This document shows positions 41,549 through 50,928 of a DNA stretch of 64,000 bases, piece by piece. The notes under the pieces are model-generated. The model had not been told where the DNA came from. It ran no database searches and was given only the letters and a program-made list of their open reading frames with translations. The stretch is from Bacteroides sp. (GTDB taxonomy: Bacteria; Bacteroidota; Bacteroidia; Bacteroidales; Bacteroidaceae). The stretch's first letter is position 1, and each line of letters opens with the position of its first letter. The stretch is from the NCBI GenBank assembly GCA_019416685.1, contig DXWV01000037.1, forward strand, positions 1 through 64,000, in the 5' to 3' direction. The position numbers were made by a program, and so were the translations under genes.

Positions 41549-43561
41549 TCATTTTAGTTTCTTCTCCGGCGAGTAAATCAACCCGTCTACTGCATGTTCG
41601 CCATCAAGCGTGACAAAAACAGTTGTAAACATCCACTTCACCAGGCGGACCTGAGGAGTCGTAAATTTCCCTACCGGAAGTTTCAGCAGCACCTTATTCC
41701 ACCCCTTATTCAAGTGTACCTTCAAAGGAGGGCGGGCTGTAAAGTTTTCATTACCCAAAGGCGTTTCATTATCCGGCTTTGTGTGGGTAGCCGTCCACAC
41801 AGGAGGTAGTATTTCACTATCGTTCAACCAGATGCGGCTCCCTTGATAGTCCCACTTTCCGGCAGGAGGAGGCAAGTCTTTCTCCGAACGTCCGTAGTTC
41901 TGAAACTCCGCCCACAACCCCACATCCTGTGCTTTGGGCGAATATACCCATGTATAGGCATATGCCGTATGGTTTTCTGCCGGCTCTTTATAGAAAGAGG
42001 GGACCAGCGTACCCCATACATGACGCAGATAGATACCCGCACCGATAGCCTGCCGCACATTATACGCTTTGCCATCATATACATACTGATCTTTGAATCC
42101 GGCTTCGGGTGGAAATGCCTGTTCCGGATTTCCTCCATTGGGAAAAGCATCCGTAATGTTCCACTTCACATTTGTCTGCTTCACATAAGCAAAGGGATAT
42201 CCTTTGAAAGGATGCTCTTTGTGCCACAACATTCTTTCTTCAAAATCAGCAAAGCTCTTAAACTCCTCCGAGTCTTCACTCGGAAGAACCGTACCGTTCC
42301 GGTCGAAATATTCGGAGCCTCCCCCTCTCCACGAACGCTCGGCAAAAGCCAGCATGTTAGGATAAAAGGCATTCTCTCTGATCACATTCTCCTCGGGCAC
42401 TACTACCCTATCCTGCCACACTGCCATGATAGCCCCGGCTATATCCTCACTACCCTGAGGCTGATTGTAAATGCGACTGTTATACAAAGCTATTATATCG
42501 GCAAATACGTCAAAATGATTCAGGTAGTGGAACCTTGAATCAATGGCAGGGATACCTTCCTGCGCCTTTCCGCGGTAGCTCCAGAGGTGGGTCATGTCTA
42601 TTTCTCCCGGTTTGTAGTTCCAGCCCGGATTCCAAGAAATCACTTTCTTGCCTTTTGCCCGGATATAGGCTACCATCTCCGGCGCAAATTGCGGATTGGT
42701 AAAGGCTACCTCATCCGTGCCGATATGCAGGTAAGGTACCTCAAAAACCTCACAGACCTCATCCATCAGCAGTTTAAGAATTTTCATTCCCGCTTCGCTC
42801 TGCATATCGTGCCGAAAGGCCCGTACAAAGGCGGCACTATGCCCCGGCATATCAAACTCCGGTATCAGCAATACCTGACGCTGTTTACAGTACCGAACCA
42901 ACTCTTTGGCTTCTTCCTGCGTATAAAACTTGCCCGGCATGCGCGTCACATTGCAACTATCGTTCAATACCGGAAAGAGCTTGCTCTCAAGCCTCCATGC
43001 CTGGTTTTCTGTCAGATGCCAGTGAAACACATTGATTTTATAACGAGAAAGCATGTCGATCTCCCGCTTCAATTCGTCCATAGAAATATAGCCTCTGCCT
43101 ACATCCTGCATGAATCCCCGTACCCGGAAAGCAGGCCAGTCTACAATCTCACATCCCCGAACAAAGGTCTTTCCTCTCCGGCACTGCAACAATTGGTTCA
43201 ATGTTTGTAATCCCCAATAAGCTCCTTGTTCGGTGATAGCCTCAACCCTGATCTTGTTTCTATGTACCGTCAGGCGATACGCTTCATTTTCATTCAAGGG
43301 TATCCCCTCCAGTTTCTCAACCAACCGGATTTCAATTACAGAAGAGGCGCGCTCATCGGCAGTCCCTCCCGCTTCGGTCACCCATGCTTCCAGTTGCGGA
43401 ACAAGTACGGAAGAGACGAGCCTCACCCGTTTCATATCAAACTGCTCACCGCTCAGTTTCACTTGCTGCGGCTCTGGCAGGAAATGAATTTCACCTGCCC
43501 GGACTGTAGGAAATGCACAAAGCAACAGGAGAAATGCAACGCTATATACAATGTGCCTCAT
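41549..43561 (-). CDS. Beta-N-acetylhexosaminidase, GH20
   Basis: 670 residues with a signal peptide (to about residue 22). The GH20 barrel contains WHLTENQAWRLESK, PEFDMPGHS and the catalytic Asp-Glu pair in LHIGTDEVAF (near residue 266), with the polarising Asp before Glu. The C-terminal about 170 residues form an extra beta domain (IWLNDSEILPPVW, LHLNKGWNKVLLKLP-like). Removes terminal GlcNAc or GalNAc exposed by the sialidase. Overlaps the nanH stop by 4 bases, so the two are translationally coupled. Confidence 0.9.
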   Translation of the reverse strand: MRHIVYSVAFLLLLCAFPTVRAGEIHFLPEPQQVKLSGEQFDMKRVRLVSSVLVPQLEAWVTEAGGTADERASSVIEIRLVEKLEGIPLNENEAYRLTVHRNKIRVEAITEQGAYWGLQTLNQLLQCRRGKTFVRGCEIVDWPAFRVRGFMQDVGRGYISMDELKREIDMLSRYKINVFHWHLTENQAWRLESKLFPVLNDSCNVTRMPGKFYTQEEAKELVRYCKQRQVLLIPEFDMPGHSAAFVRAFRHDMQSEAGMKILKLLMDEVCEVFEVPYLHIGTDEVAFTNPQFAPEMVAYIRAKGKKVISWNPGWNYKPGEIDMTHLWSYRGKAQEGIPAIDSRFHYLNHFDVFADIIALYNSRIYNQPQGSEDIAGAIMAVWQDRVVVPEENVIRENAFYPNMLAFAERSWRGGGSEYFDRNGTVLPSEDSEEFKSFADFEERMLWHKEHPFKGYPFAYVKQTNVKWNITDAFPNGGNPEQAFPPEAGFKDQYVYDGKAYNVRQAIGAGIYLRHVWGTLVPSFYKEPAENHTAYAYTWVYSPKAQDVGLWAEFQNYGRSEKDLPPPAGKWDYQGSRIWLNDSEILPPVWTATHTKPDNETPLGNENFTARPPLKVHLNKGWNKVLLKLPVGKFTTPQVRLVKWMFTTVFVTLDGEHAVDGLIYSPEKKLK

Positions 43562-45192
43562 TTCACTATATCTTTTATTTTAATCTGCTGAAATGTCATA
43601 TGCGCCACACTGCTCTCATACAAAATGCCAATCGTTTCATTGTCCACCAACGTAAGACAGGAATATCCCCAACCATCGGCCTCGTCTATCAACAACTGAT
43701 GTTCAGGCAACCAGGTCACGCCTCCATCCAGACTGGCTTTTATAGTGATATGGTTTCTTCCCTTCGTTGTATCAGGATTGGAGAAGAACAAAAGATCTCT
43801 GCCAAGCACATTGTCCTTTGCCTCTACTTTTATCAGACTTGCCATACACACCGGCTCACGCAAAGCACTCCGCGAAGAAATATGTTCTGTCCACGTTTCG
43901 CCTAAATCCCTGGTTATAGATACTGCACGACTTCCACCCCGGTTATCGCGCATGTTCAGCATCAATACACCAGGCTCTACTTCCGCCACTTGTGCCTCGG
44001 TGGTATTGGTACGGGCATAGTTATGTATTTTCCAGGTTTGTCCCCGGTCCTTACTGTACATAATACCGGCATTGGGTATACATGTGGCATCAATAAACTG
44101 AATGGGAAACACCAGCGTACCGTCTTGCATGGTGATACCACGCCCCGGTCCTTGCAGCAGGAAATACCAAGAAGGATCTTTCACCTGCTCCGTGATGTTG
44201 ATCGGAGCCGACCACGTCTTTCCATCGTCAGTACTCTTTGTCATCATCAATTGCGCCGTATGATTCATATCCATTCCCGGATGCGAACTCACCCACGCCC
44301 GTTGATTGCCCATGCCGTGCGTCCATGCAGCAACAATCCATATTGTATTGGTCTTTGTATCTACCAGAATAGACGGATCTCCTATCCCATTCTGTGCAGC
44401 AGGCAGTCCTCCATATTCTCCGAATGCCAGTGGCAAACGCATTTTTTCCCACGTCTTTCCACCATCCGTACTCCGGCTTAAACCTACATCGACATGTTCC
44501 TGCAAATCAACACTGCTATTATAGCGCACATCATACACTCCCAACAGCGTACCTTTGTTGGTAGTCACCAATCCCGGAATACGGAATGCGGCCGACTGAT
44601 CATCTCCGGCATGACGCACGCCTACCCCCATGCGGTGTTCTGTTTCTTTCGGAGATACAATATCTATAAGTGCTTGTTTACCATCCACTGTCACAGAGGC
44701 GATACTCGCCGTAACCTTAGCGGCCAGCGGAGTAGAAGGTTTCATTTGCAAGCTGACCCAGAAATAATTGACACCTGGAAACAGATCTTGACTGCCTTTC
44801 AGTATTACTTCAGCGTTAGGATTACTCACTTCGGCTTTTTTGATTGAATAAGACGGATTGGCAGCCAACGTATTTCCCGGGGCATGGCTGGAAATGTATT
44901 CAACTGGTGCAAAACGGTTCTTATGCTTATTCTGCAACGCCTCTGTACCGCTATAATAAAGTTTCACCGATTGAATATCTGAAAGCCTTGTTCCTTTGTC
45001 AAATTTCAAAACCACATTATTTAGTTTTTTGCTCTCTTGTGCATTCAGGCGCAGATAGAACAGGACGTTATCTTGTCTTTCGATTAAGATAGGGATACGC
45101 GTTTCCTTAACGAAGATAGTATCTGCTGCATAAAGTACAGGTGTGGTACATAAAAAGCAGAAAAGGAGAAACAGAAGAGGGGTCTTTTTCAT
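43558..45192 (-). CDS. nanH: Secreted sialidase, GH33
   Basis: 544 residues from the ATG at 45192 (an upstream frame to 45282 lacks signal-peptide character). Signal peptide to about residue 22 (VLYAA). An N-terminal carbohydrate-binding-like domain (about 30-180), then the six-bladed catalytic domain: FRIPGL with the arginine, five Asp boxes (SRSTDGGKTW, TKSTDDGKTW, YSKDRGQTW, TRDLGETW, SLDGGVTW), and the late Tyr/Glu residues. Releases sialic acid from host glycans for uptake. Confidence 0.93.
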   Translation of the reverse strand: MKKTPLLFLLFCFLCTTPVLYAADTIFVKETRIPILIERQDNVLFYLRLNAQESKKLNNVVLKFDKGTRLSDIQSVKLYYSGTEALQNKHKNRFAPVEYISSHAPGNTLAANPSYSIKKAEVSNPNAEVILKGSQDLFPGVNYFWVSLQMKPSTPLAAKVTASIASVTVDGKQALIDIVSPKETEHRMGVGVRHAGDDQSAAFRIPGLVTTNKGTLLGVYDVRYNSSVDLQEHVDVGLSRSTDGGKTWEKMRLPLAFGEYGGLPAAQNGIGDPSILVDTKTNTIWIVAAWTHGMGNQRAWVSSHPGMDMNHTAQLMMTKSTDDGKTWSAPINITEQVKDPSWYFLLQGPGRGITMQDGTLVFPIQFIDATCIPNAGIMYSKDRGQTWKIHNYARTNTTEAQVAEVEPGVLMLNMRDNRGGSRAVSITRDLGETWTEHISSRSALREPVCMASLIKVEAKDNVLGRDLLFFSNPDTTKGRNHITIKASLDGGVTWLPEHQLLIDEADGWGYSCLTLVDNETIGILYESSVAHMTFQQIKIKDIVK

Positions 45193-45291
45193 GGTAATGA
45201 TCAAAATTGTATGAATATTATTGAGGACAAAGATAATCTTTTTCATTTTACAGGATATGGAGATAATTAAGTTATTTAGCATAGATAAAGT

Positions 45292-46527
45292 CTATTCCAT
45301 ATTATCAGTTTTAGGCCGCAAAAAATAGAGTTGCAACGCCAATGCTATCAGAACAACAACGCTAAGCCATGCAAAGCCCAATCCCAGATTGCCACCATCG
45401 GTCCAGCGTCCCAACAAACTGGTAACCGCTGCTCCGGCAAATACACCAGTCATATTCATTATACCATAAGCCGTGGCTCTATATTTAGTTGACACAAACT
45501 GGCACAGAATAGGCATGTTATTCGCATCGAAAATGCCATAGCCCACACCAAACAACAAACCCGCTCCCACGATGCCTGCTGTATTGTGGCCAAATCCCAA
45601 CAACATCAGCGCCGGAATCGTAAGTCCCAATCCGATAGCACCGGTATAAACTCTACCACGGATATTCTTCAACACCCATCTATCCGAAAGAACACCTCCA
45701 AGTAATACACCGACGAAAGAAGACAAAGCAATCGTTATAGTTGACATTGGCCCCGCTTCGGCCATCGGAATATTCAAATTTTCGGCAAACAGCGTAGGCA
45801 GCCAGTTCTTTGTAGCCCATCCCGGAAGGCTCGGTGCGGCAAAATAGAACAATATTACCCAAAATGCAATGTTGCTGAACAACAATGAAAGCCCTTTGAA
45901 TACAGATGATTTCTGCTTCGGCTCCTCTCTGCGTAAACGTTCAATCTCAATATGCTCTTTATTCTCATGTAAAAACAACACCAGAATCAAAGCATAGATA
46001 ATGCCAATAATACCAAACCAATGAAAAGCAGTATGCCAGGAGTATGCCGCTGCTACCGTAGCACCGAAGCCACCGATAGCCTGCCCTGTGTAAAGCCCCG
46101 TCATGTGTATACCTACTGCCAATGACCGAGATTTATCCTGATGCCAGTCGGCAATCAGTGAAAGCCCGGCAGGAATATAAAGTGCTTCACTAACTCCCAT
46201 CAAAGCGCGCAACCAATATACCTGACTGAACGTTTCGGCATATCCCATGCCAAAAGTGACAGCAGACCATACGAAAAGACTCCCTACAATTAACCACTTT
46301 CTATTCAGCCTGTCGGCAATCATACCGGCTACAGGACTCATAAATCCGTATATCCAAAGAAACACAGCCATCAAACGACCGAAATTAGTAGCTGATTGCA
46401 GTTCTGCAATATCCAGTTGCATGGCGTCTTTCATCGTCGAGAGCATCTGACGATCCATGTAATTGAGTAATGCCACTCCCCAAAGAAGAGCTACCACAAT
46501 CCATGGATAAATTCTTGAGTTTTTCAT
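45292..46527 (-). CDS. nanT: MFS sialic acid transporter
   Basis: 411 residues, twelve membrane segments. Major facilitator superfamily, with the loop motif GMIADRLNRKW after helix 2 and GGVLSDRWV after helix 8. Second half begins after a charged loop (about 190-210). Similar to the inner-membrane sialate transporter of Bacteroides nan operons; assignment rests on position between nanE and nanH. Has its own promoter at 46614-46643 with the palindrome array upstream of it. Confidence 0.86.
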   Translation of the reverse strand: MKNSRIYPWIVVALLWGVALLNYMDRQMLSTMKDAMQLDIAELQSATNFGRLMAVFLWIYGFMSPVAGMIADRLNRKWLIVGSLFVWSAVTFGMGYAETFSQVYWLRALMGVSEALYIPAGLSLIADWHQDKSRSLAVGIHMTGLYTGQAIGGFGATVAAAYSWHTAFHWFGIIGIIYALILVLFLHENKEHIEIERLRREEPKQKSSVFKGLSLLFSNIAFWVILFYFAAPSLPGWATKNWLPTLFAENLNIPMAEAGPMSTITIALSSFVGVLLGGVLSDRWVLKNIRGRVYTGAIGLGLTIPALMLLGFGHNTAGIVGAGLLFGVGYGIFDANNMPILCQFVSTKYRATAYGIMNMTGVFAGAAVTSLLGRWTDGGNLGLGFAWLSVVVLIALALQLYFLRPKTDNME

Positions 46528-46613
46528 AATATGTAGTTCTTTTTATTTATTATTGCGTACTTCCTGCTACGGTTTATACTTGTCTCTAAAACAAGTATCT
46601 CTCTCATCACCCG

Positions 46614-46643
46614 CAAATATAAGAATATACTTTCTCTTTCAAA
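46614..46643 (-). promoter_or_regulatory. Promoter for nanT and downstream nan genes
   Basis: On the minus strand TTTG (46643-46640), an 18-base spacer and TATATTTG (46621-46614), a good Bacteroides match 87 bases before the nanT start. The composite palindrome array 46669-46794 lies directly upstream. Confidence 0.68.
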
Positions 46644-46668
46644 CCTCACTATTCAGCGAGTTTATCTA

Positions 46669-46794
46669 TTGATAATCAACACATTCAGAAGTACTATTCT
46701 TTATATTATAAAAGTACGTATTTAATGGAGTGTTAAATGTACACTTTTGCTATACAAGAGTGTACACTTTCATACTACAAAAGTACGTACTTTT
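46669..46794. repeat. Composite palindrome array 2 (23-base period) upstream of nanT
   Basis: TTGATAATCAA at 46669-46679, then units centred at 46694.5 (degenerate GAAGTAC-TATTCTT), 46717.5 (AAAGTACGTATTTA), 46740.5 (TAAATGTACACTTT), 46763.5 (AGAGTGTACACTTT) and 46786.5 (AAAGTACGTACTTT), exactly 23 bases apart. The last is identical to the first unit of the array at 19179-19280. First-unit distance from the TTGAT box is 20.5 bases in both. The rest of 46528-46898 has no gene. Confidence 0.85.
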
Positions 46795-46898
46795 ACAAAG
46801 GAAGAATCCGACCTTTAACATCTACGTTAATAATGTTAATAGACAATACCATTAAAAACCGTAAACAATTTGTATGGCAAAATATATATATTGTTGTT

Positions 46899-48077
46899 TT
46901 AAGGTAGTAATTCCTGGCAAAGTACATAGCCCTTCGTTAACATCCGGGGGATGTGGAAAGGACCTTTGAAAATGTTACCTTTTGCCGGTTGTGAGACTGT
47001 TCCGTTGCGATGAAGATATCCATACCATTCGCCAAAATCGCTATCAGGAAAATGAGCGTATGTCCAATCACTGATTTGCTGATGCATAGCAAGATATTTT
47101 TCATCTTTTGTTGCCTGGTAAGCGTAGAGTGTAGCGATAATAGCTTCCGTCTGCGGCCACCAGAATTTCATATCATGTGCATAATCCTGTGGGGGCAGGT
47201 TACGACAATCGCGGAAATTGATGATACCACCGTATTCTTTATCCCATCCCCACTCCCAAGACCAGTCGAGAATAGTAAGAGCCATGTCAGTAAGCTGTTT
47301 ATCCCAGTTACGGTACTTGGCTTCTTCAAGGATAAACCAGGAGGTTTCAATACAATGGCCCGGGTTGATGATACGTCCATTTATGGTATCAATAAATTCA
47401 CCATTAGCACCCACCGTCTCCAGTAGTGCTTTAAATTCCGGATGCATAAAGTCCTTTTTCAGCAAAGCAATAGAGTCATCAATTTGCTGGTCGAGTATGG
47501 GATCGGCTATGGCAGCCCGAATGCGCGAAGCTGTATTTATAAGGATCATGACAATCGAATGCCCCTTTGTATGCACCGTTTCACAGTATTTTGGTTCCAG
47601 AATGCCGGGAGTCTGGAGAAAACGCTGAATGTCTTTAAATAAGTTTAAAGCCTTTTCTGCATAAGCCCTTTCGCCCGAAGCAATCGCATACTCCGCCATC
47701 GCAATGGCGGCAAAGGTTTCGGAGAATACATAACGTCGTTTACGAATGGGCTCTCCGGATGCTGTAACTTCAAAAAACATGCGCCCATCCGAATCAAAAC
47801 AGTGATGTTCGATGAAATCAAGTGTGCTCTTTGCCGCAGCCAGCCAGTCGGGGTTCTGCTCAACATGATTGTATGCATAACTGCATGTAAAAGCAAAACG
47901 CCCCTGAAACCAGACGGATTTGGTAGTGTCTATCAGCGAACCATCACGATTTAAACAAGTATATATACCTCCATTCTGACGGTCTAGACCATGCTTCAAC
48001 CAAAAAGGCATAATATTATCCACCATGTCAGCCTTGTACGAGGCCGACCATGTCTGTAGGTATTCGGTTACATTCAT
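46899..48077 (-). CDS. nanE: N-acylglucosamine 2-epimerase (RnBP type)
   Basis: 392 residues from the ATG at 48077; the frame to 48110 overlaps nanL. An (alpha/alpha)6-barrel epimerase of the renin-binding-protein family: FWLKHGLDRQNGGIYTCLNRDG, RYVFSETFAAIAMAEYA, NPGHCIETSWFILEEA, HDMKFWWPQTEAI and GEWYGYLHRNG hold the active-site Arg/His residues. In Bacteroides fragilis this type of NanE converts ManNAc to GlcNAc directly, instead of the phosphate-level epimerase of enteric bacteria. Starts 11 bases after the nanL stop. Confidence 0.9.
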   Translation of the reverse strand: MNVTEYLQTWSASYKADMVDNIMPFWLKHGLDRQNGGIYTCLNRDGSLIDTTKSVWFQGRFAFTCSYAYNHVEQNPDWLAAAKSTLDFIEHHCFDSDGRMFFEVTASGEPIRKRRYVFSETFAAIAMAEYAIASGERAYAEKALNLFKDIQRFLQTPGILEPKYCETVHTKGHSIVMILINTASRIRAAIADPILDQQIDDSIALLKKDFMHPEFKALLETVGANGEFIDTINGRIINPGHCIETSWFILEEAKYRNWDKQLTDMALTILDWSWEWGWDKEYGGIINFRDCRNLPPQDYAHDMKFWWPQTEAIIATLYAYQATKDEKYLAMHQQISDWTYAHFPDSDFGEWYGYLHRNGTVSQPAKGNIFKGPFHIPRMLTKGYVLCQELLP

Positions 48078-48087
48078 AAAAGTAGAT

Positions 48088-49005
48088 TTAAAATTTATTG
48101 CAACGCTCAAAGAAGTGAATGGCCTCTAACTCAGCTTTCAAACGTGCTTCTTCTTCATCGGTCATATTCTGGAACGGAGTACGGTTCTTACCAAGATCCA
48201 GGCCTATCAATTTCATTATTCTTTTACCACCAACAATATTACCCCGATAGTGACAAATCACATTGATGACCTCCTGAGAGAAGTTCTGAAGTTCACGTGC
48301 TTTCTCCAAATCACCTGCGTTCCATGCATCGATAATACCAACCAGGTTGCAACCATTATAATTGGTAGTACCACCAATTCCACCTTGGGCACCTCCCATA
48401 GCCAGACAAGGAAGAATCGTTTCATCCTGTCCATGCAACATATCAAATTTACCGTTCTTGTAAAGACGACACTGGTTGTACTCATACAAACTCTCATACG
48501 TATATTTAATACCTGCAAAGTTAGGGATACGTCCGTCTACTGCTTCAAGGAAAGCTACCATAGACAGAAAGGCACCGTTAAAAGCAGGAATATGATAAAA
48601 GTAGAAAGGTAGGTTGGGGGCACCACAAGCAATCTCTTCACAATATTTCACCAACTCTTCTACGCGACCTACCTTAGGAAAAGGAGGAGCCATTGCACCA
48701 ATTCCCCATGCACCTATCTTTTGTGCATGTTCTGCCAGACGCCGGCTCGACTTCACACAAGTACTGCCCACATGAACAATCACTTTGAAGTCTTCGGGAG
48801 CTACTTCGATCCAACGTTCGGCCAGTTTCATACGCTCTTCTTCTGTCAGCATATAGCCTTCTCCGGAAGAACCGTTGATAAAAACACCTCTCAAACCATT
48901 CTTTGCTAACATGGCGGCATAGGCTGCAATCGGCTCATAATTTACTTCCCCATCCTCATAAAAAGGAGTAAAAGGGGCATCAATCAATCCAATAATCTTT
49001 TCCAT
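48088..49005 (-). CDS. nanL: N-acetylneuraminate lyase
   Basis: 305 residues from the ATG at 49005. Class I aldolase of the DapA/NanA family that splits N-acetylneuraminate into ManNAc and pyruvate. Motifs: FINGSSGEGYMLT (carboxylate loop), FYFYHIPAF with the catalytic Tyr near 137, and FAGIKYTYES with the Schiff-base Lys near 165. Opens the nanL-nanE unit and has a matching promoter upstream. Confidence 0.92.
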   Translation of the reverse strand: MEKIIGLIDAPFTPFYEDGEVNYEPIAAYAAMLAKNGLRGVFINGSSGEGYMLTEEERMKLAERWIEVAPEDFKVIVHVGSTCVKSSRRLAEHAQKIGAWGIGAMAPPFPKVGRVEELVKYCEEIACGAPNLPFYFYHIPAFNGAFLSMVAFLEAVDGRIPNFAGIKYTYESLYEYNQCRLYKNGKFDMLHGQDETILPCLAMGGAQGGIGGTTNYNGCNLVGIIDAWNAGDLEKARELQNFSQEVINVICHYRGNIVGGKRIMKLIGLDLGKNRTPFQNMTDEEEARLKAELEAIHFFERCNKF

Positions 49006-49054
49006 AAGTATACAGTTTTCATATATCAAACAATTTATTTAAACATTCATGCTG

Positions 49055-49084
49055 CAAATATAAAAACTTCTTAATTAACAGCAA
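49055..49084 (-). promoter_or_regulatory. Promoter for nanL-nanE
   Basis: On the minus strand TTG (49084-49082), a 19-base spacer and TATATTTG (49062-49055), 50 bases before the nanL start. Strong match. On the plus strand a -7-like TATATTTG at 49221-49228 could serve the ROK gene. Confidence 0.68.
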
Positions 49085-49247
49085 GTATATTTCTAAATTA
49101 TTTTATTATCATACCCATATAAAAGTTATATTATTTATTATATCTTCTCATATAAACCAATAAAGAAAGAATATTAATAAATTAAAGAGGTAAAACGAAA
49201 CGAAATATTTAAAATACTTGTATATTTGTTCAGCATTAACCACTAAC

Positions 49248-50462
49248 ATGGCATATATGAAACATAATCTGCTTAAAGAAATAGAAATGGGCTCCAAAAA
49301 TGCCCTTGTGAAGAAGAGAATCATTACACATTATATATACAACGGTAGTTCAACCATTACCGACCTCTCAAAAGAGATGGATTTGAGCGTACCAACCGTT
49401 ACCAAATTCATAGATGAAATGTGTGAAGACGGATATATCAACGACTATGGTAAGCTGGAAACAAGTGGTGGACGACACCCCAATCTGTACGGACTTAATC
49501 CGGAATCCGGCTATTTCATCGGAGTAGATATCAAAAAGTTTGCTATCAATATTGGACTTATTAACTTTAAAGGAGATATGATGGAGCTTAAAATGAACAT
49601 CCCCTATCAATTTGAAAATTCAATAGAAGGGCTGAATGAACTCTGCAAACTCATAGCAAACTTTATAAAAAAACTCAATATCAATAAAGAGAAAATATTA
49701 AATATCAATGTAAATGTATCAGGGAGGGTAAATCCGGAATCGGGTTATAGTTTCAGTCAATTCAACTTTGAAGAACGCCCGCTGGCAGATGTACTGACAG
49801 AAAAACTTGGCTATAAAGTAACCATAGACAATGATACCCGCGCCATGACTTACGGAGAGTATATGCAGGGATGCGTAAAGGGAGAAAAGAATATTATATT
49901 CGTCAATGTCAGTTGGGGACTGGGTATAGGAATAATTATTGACGGGAAAATATACACCGGTAAATCGGGATTCTCGGGTGAGTTTGGACATGTAAGTGCT
50001 TATGAAAACGAAATCATTTGCCACTGTGGAAAAAAAGGATGTATCGAGACTGAAGCATCCGGCTCAGCACTGCATCGCATATTACTGGAGCGTATTAAAA
50101 ACGGAGAAAACTCCATCCTGTCCGACCGCATTTCATCAGAAGATCCTATCACCTTGGACGAAATCATTGCAGCTGTCAATAAGGAAGACGTTCTTTGTAT
50201 CGAAATAGTGGAAGAAATCGGTCAAAAGTTAGGAAAGCAGATTGCCGGGCTTATCAATGTGTTCAATCCGGAACTGGTAATTATCGGAGGCACTCTTTCG
50301 CTTACGGGAGATTATATCACACAACCGATAAAAACTGCGATTCGAAAATATTCTCTCAACCTGGTGAATAAAGATTCGGTTATTCTCACTTCAAAGCTGA
50401 AAGATAAAGCCGGAATAGTAGGAGCTTGCATGCTTGCACGAAGCAGAATGTTCGAGGATTAA
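49248..50462 (+). CDS. ROK-family transcriptional repressor, probable nan regulator
   Basis: 404 residues from the ATG at 49248. N-terminal winged helix (about 20-75: LVKKRIITHYIYNGSSTITD, LSVPTVTKFIDEM) followed by a ROK sugar-sensing domain with NDTRAM, GLGIGIIIDGKIYTGKSGFSGEFGH and the zinc motif CHCGKKGCIE. Divergent from nanL, so it likely senses ManNAc or a related amino sugar and controls the nan promoters (inference). Its stop overlaps by 3-4 bases the stop of the convergent WbuC gene. Confidence 0.85.
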   Translation: MAYMKHNLLKEIEMGSKNALVKKRIITHYIYNGSSTITDLSKEMDLSVPTVTKFIDEMCEDGYINDYGKLETSGGRHPNLYGLNPESGYFIGVDIKKFAINIGLINFKGDMMELKMNIPYQFENSIEGLNELCKLIANFIKKLNINKEKILNINVNVSGRVNPESGYSFSQFNFEERPLADVLTEKLGYKVTIDNDTRAMTYGEYMQGCVKGEKNIIFVNVSWGLGIGIIIDGKIYTGKSGFSGEFGHVSAYENEIICHCGKKGCIETEASGSALHRILLERIKNGENSILSDRISSEDPITLDEIIAAVNKEDVLCIEIVEEIGQKLGKQIAGLINVFNPELVIIGGTLSLTGDYITQPIKTAIRKYSLNLVNKDSVILTSKLKDKAGIVGACMLARSRMFED

Positions 50463-50923
50463 CCCTCGGACATCCGCTTCATAAAAGCTTTTATACCTTC
50501 CCTATCGGTCACATCTGGTGCCCAGGGAGCCATGTTTTCAGGAGTCAACGGGGCATAAGGGCCCTGCTTTATTTCATATATCACCGTACCGGGCTCAAGC
50601 ACTACAATACAGTGCCATGTACAAGGTGGAATCTCTATTCCATACATACCTTTTTCCGGATTCAGATTTACCTTCTCAGTCACATTTCCTTCTTCATCAA
50701 ACAAAATGGCAAGCAGGCTACCGCGCAAAACAAGATATATTTCTTCTTTATCCGGATCCTTATGACGATGCGGAGGTAAATATGTATCGGGTTCCAGCGC
50801 ATTCAGCATACGATGAATCGGTGCATCCATAGATTCATGGAAGTTGTAATTCATACGCAGACGCGGATTCTCCTTAGCCTGTCCGGATACCGTGTTCAGT
50901 AAAGCTTCAGTAATTAACTTCAT
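50459..50923 (-). CDS. WbuC-family cupin
   Basis: 154 residues, cupin fold with the metal-ligand pattern PPHRHKDPDKEEIYLVLRG, then PCTWHCIVVLEPGTVIYEIKQGPY. WbuC-family proteins occur in surface polysaccharide loci, but their role is unclear. It follows upxY after 5 bases. Convergent with the ROK repressor, with overlapping stop codons and no room for a terminator between. Confidence 0.83.
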   Translation of the reverse strand: MKLITEALLNTVSGQAKENPRLRMNYNFHESMDAPIHRMLNALEPDTYLPPHRHKDPDKEEIYLVLRGSLLAILFDEEGNVTEKVNLNPEKGMYGIEIPPCTWHCIVVLEPGTVIYEIKQGPYAPLTPENMAPWAPDVTDREGIKAFMKRMSEG

Positions 50924-50928
50924 AACGT

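Noticed and set aside
41843..42538. 231-codon plus-strand frame within the hexosaminidase gene
   Set aside because: Antisense shadow of a well supported gene on the other strand.
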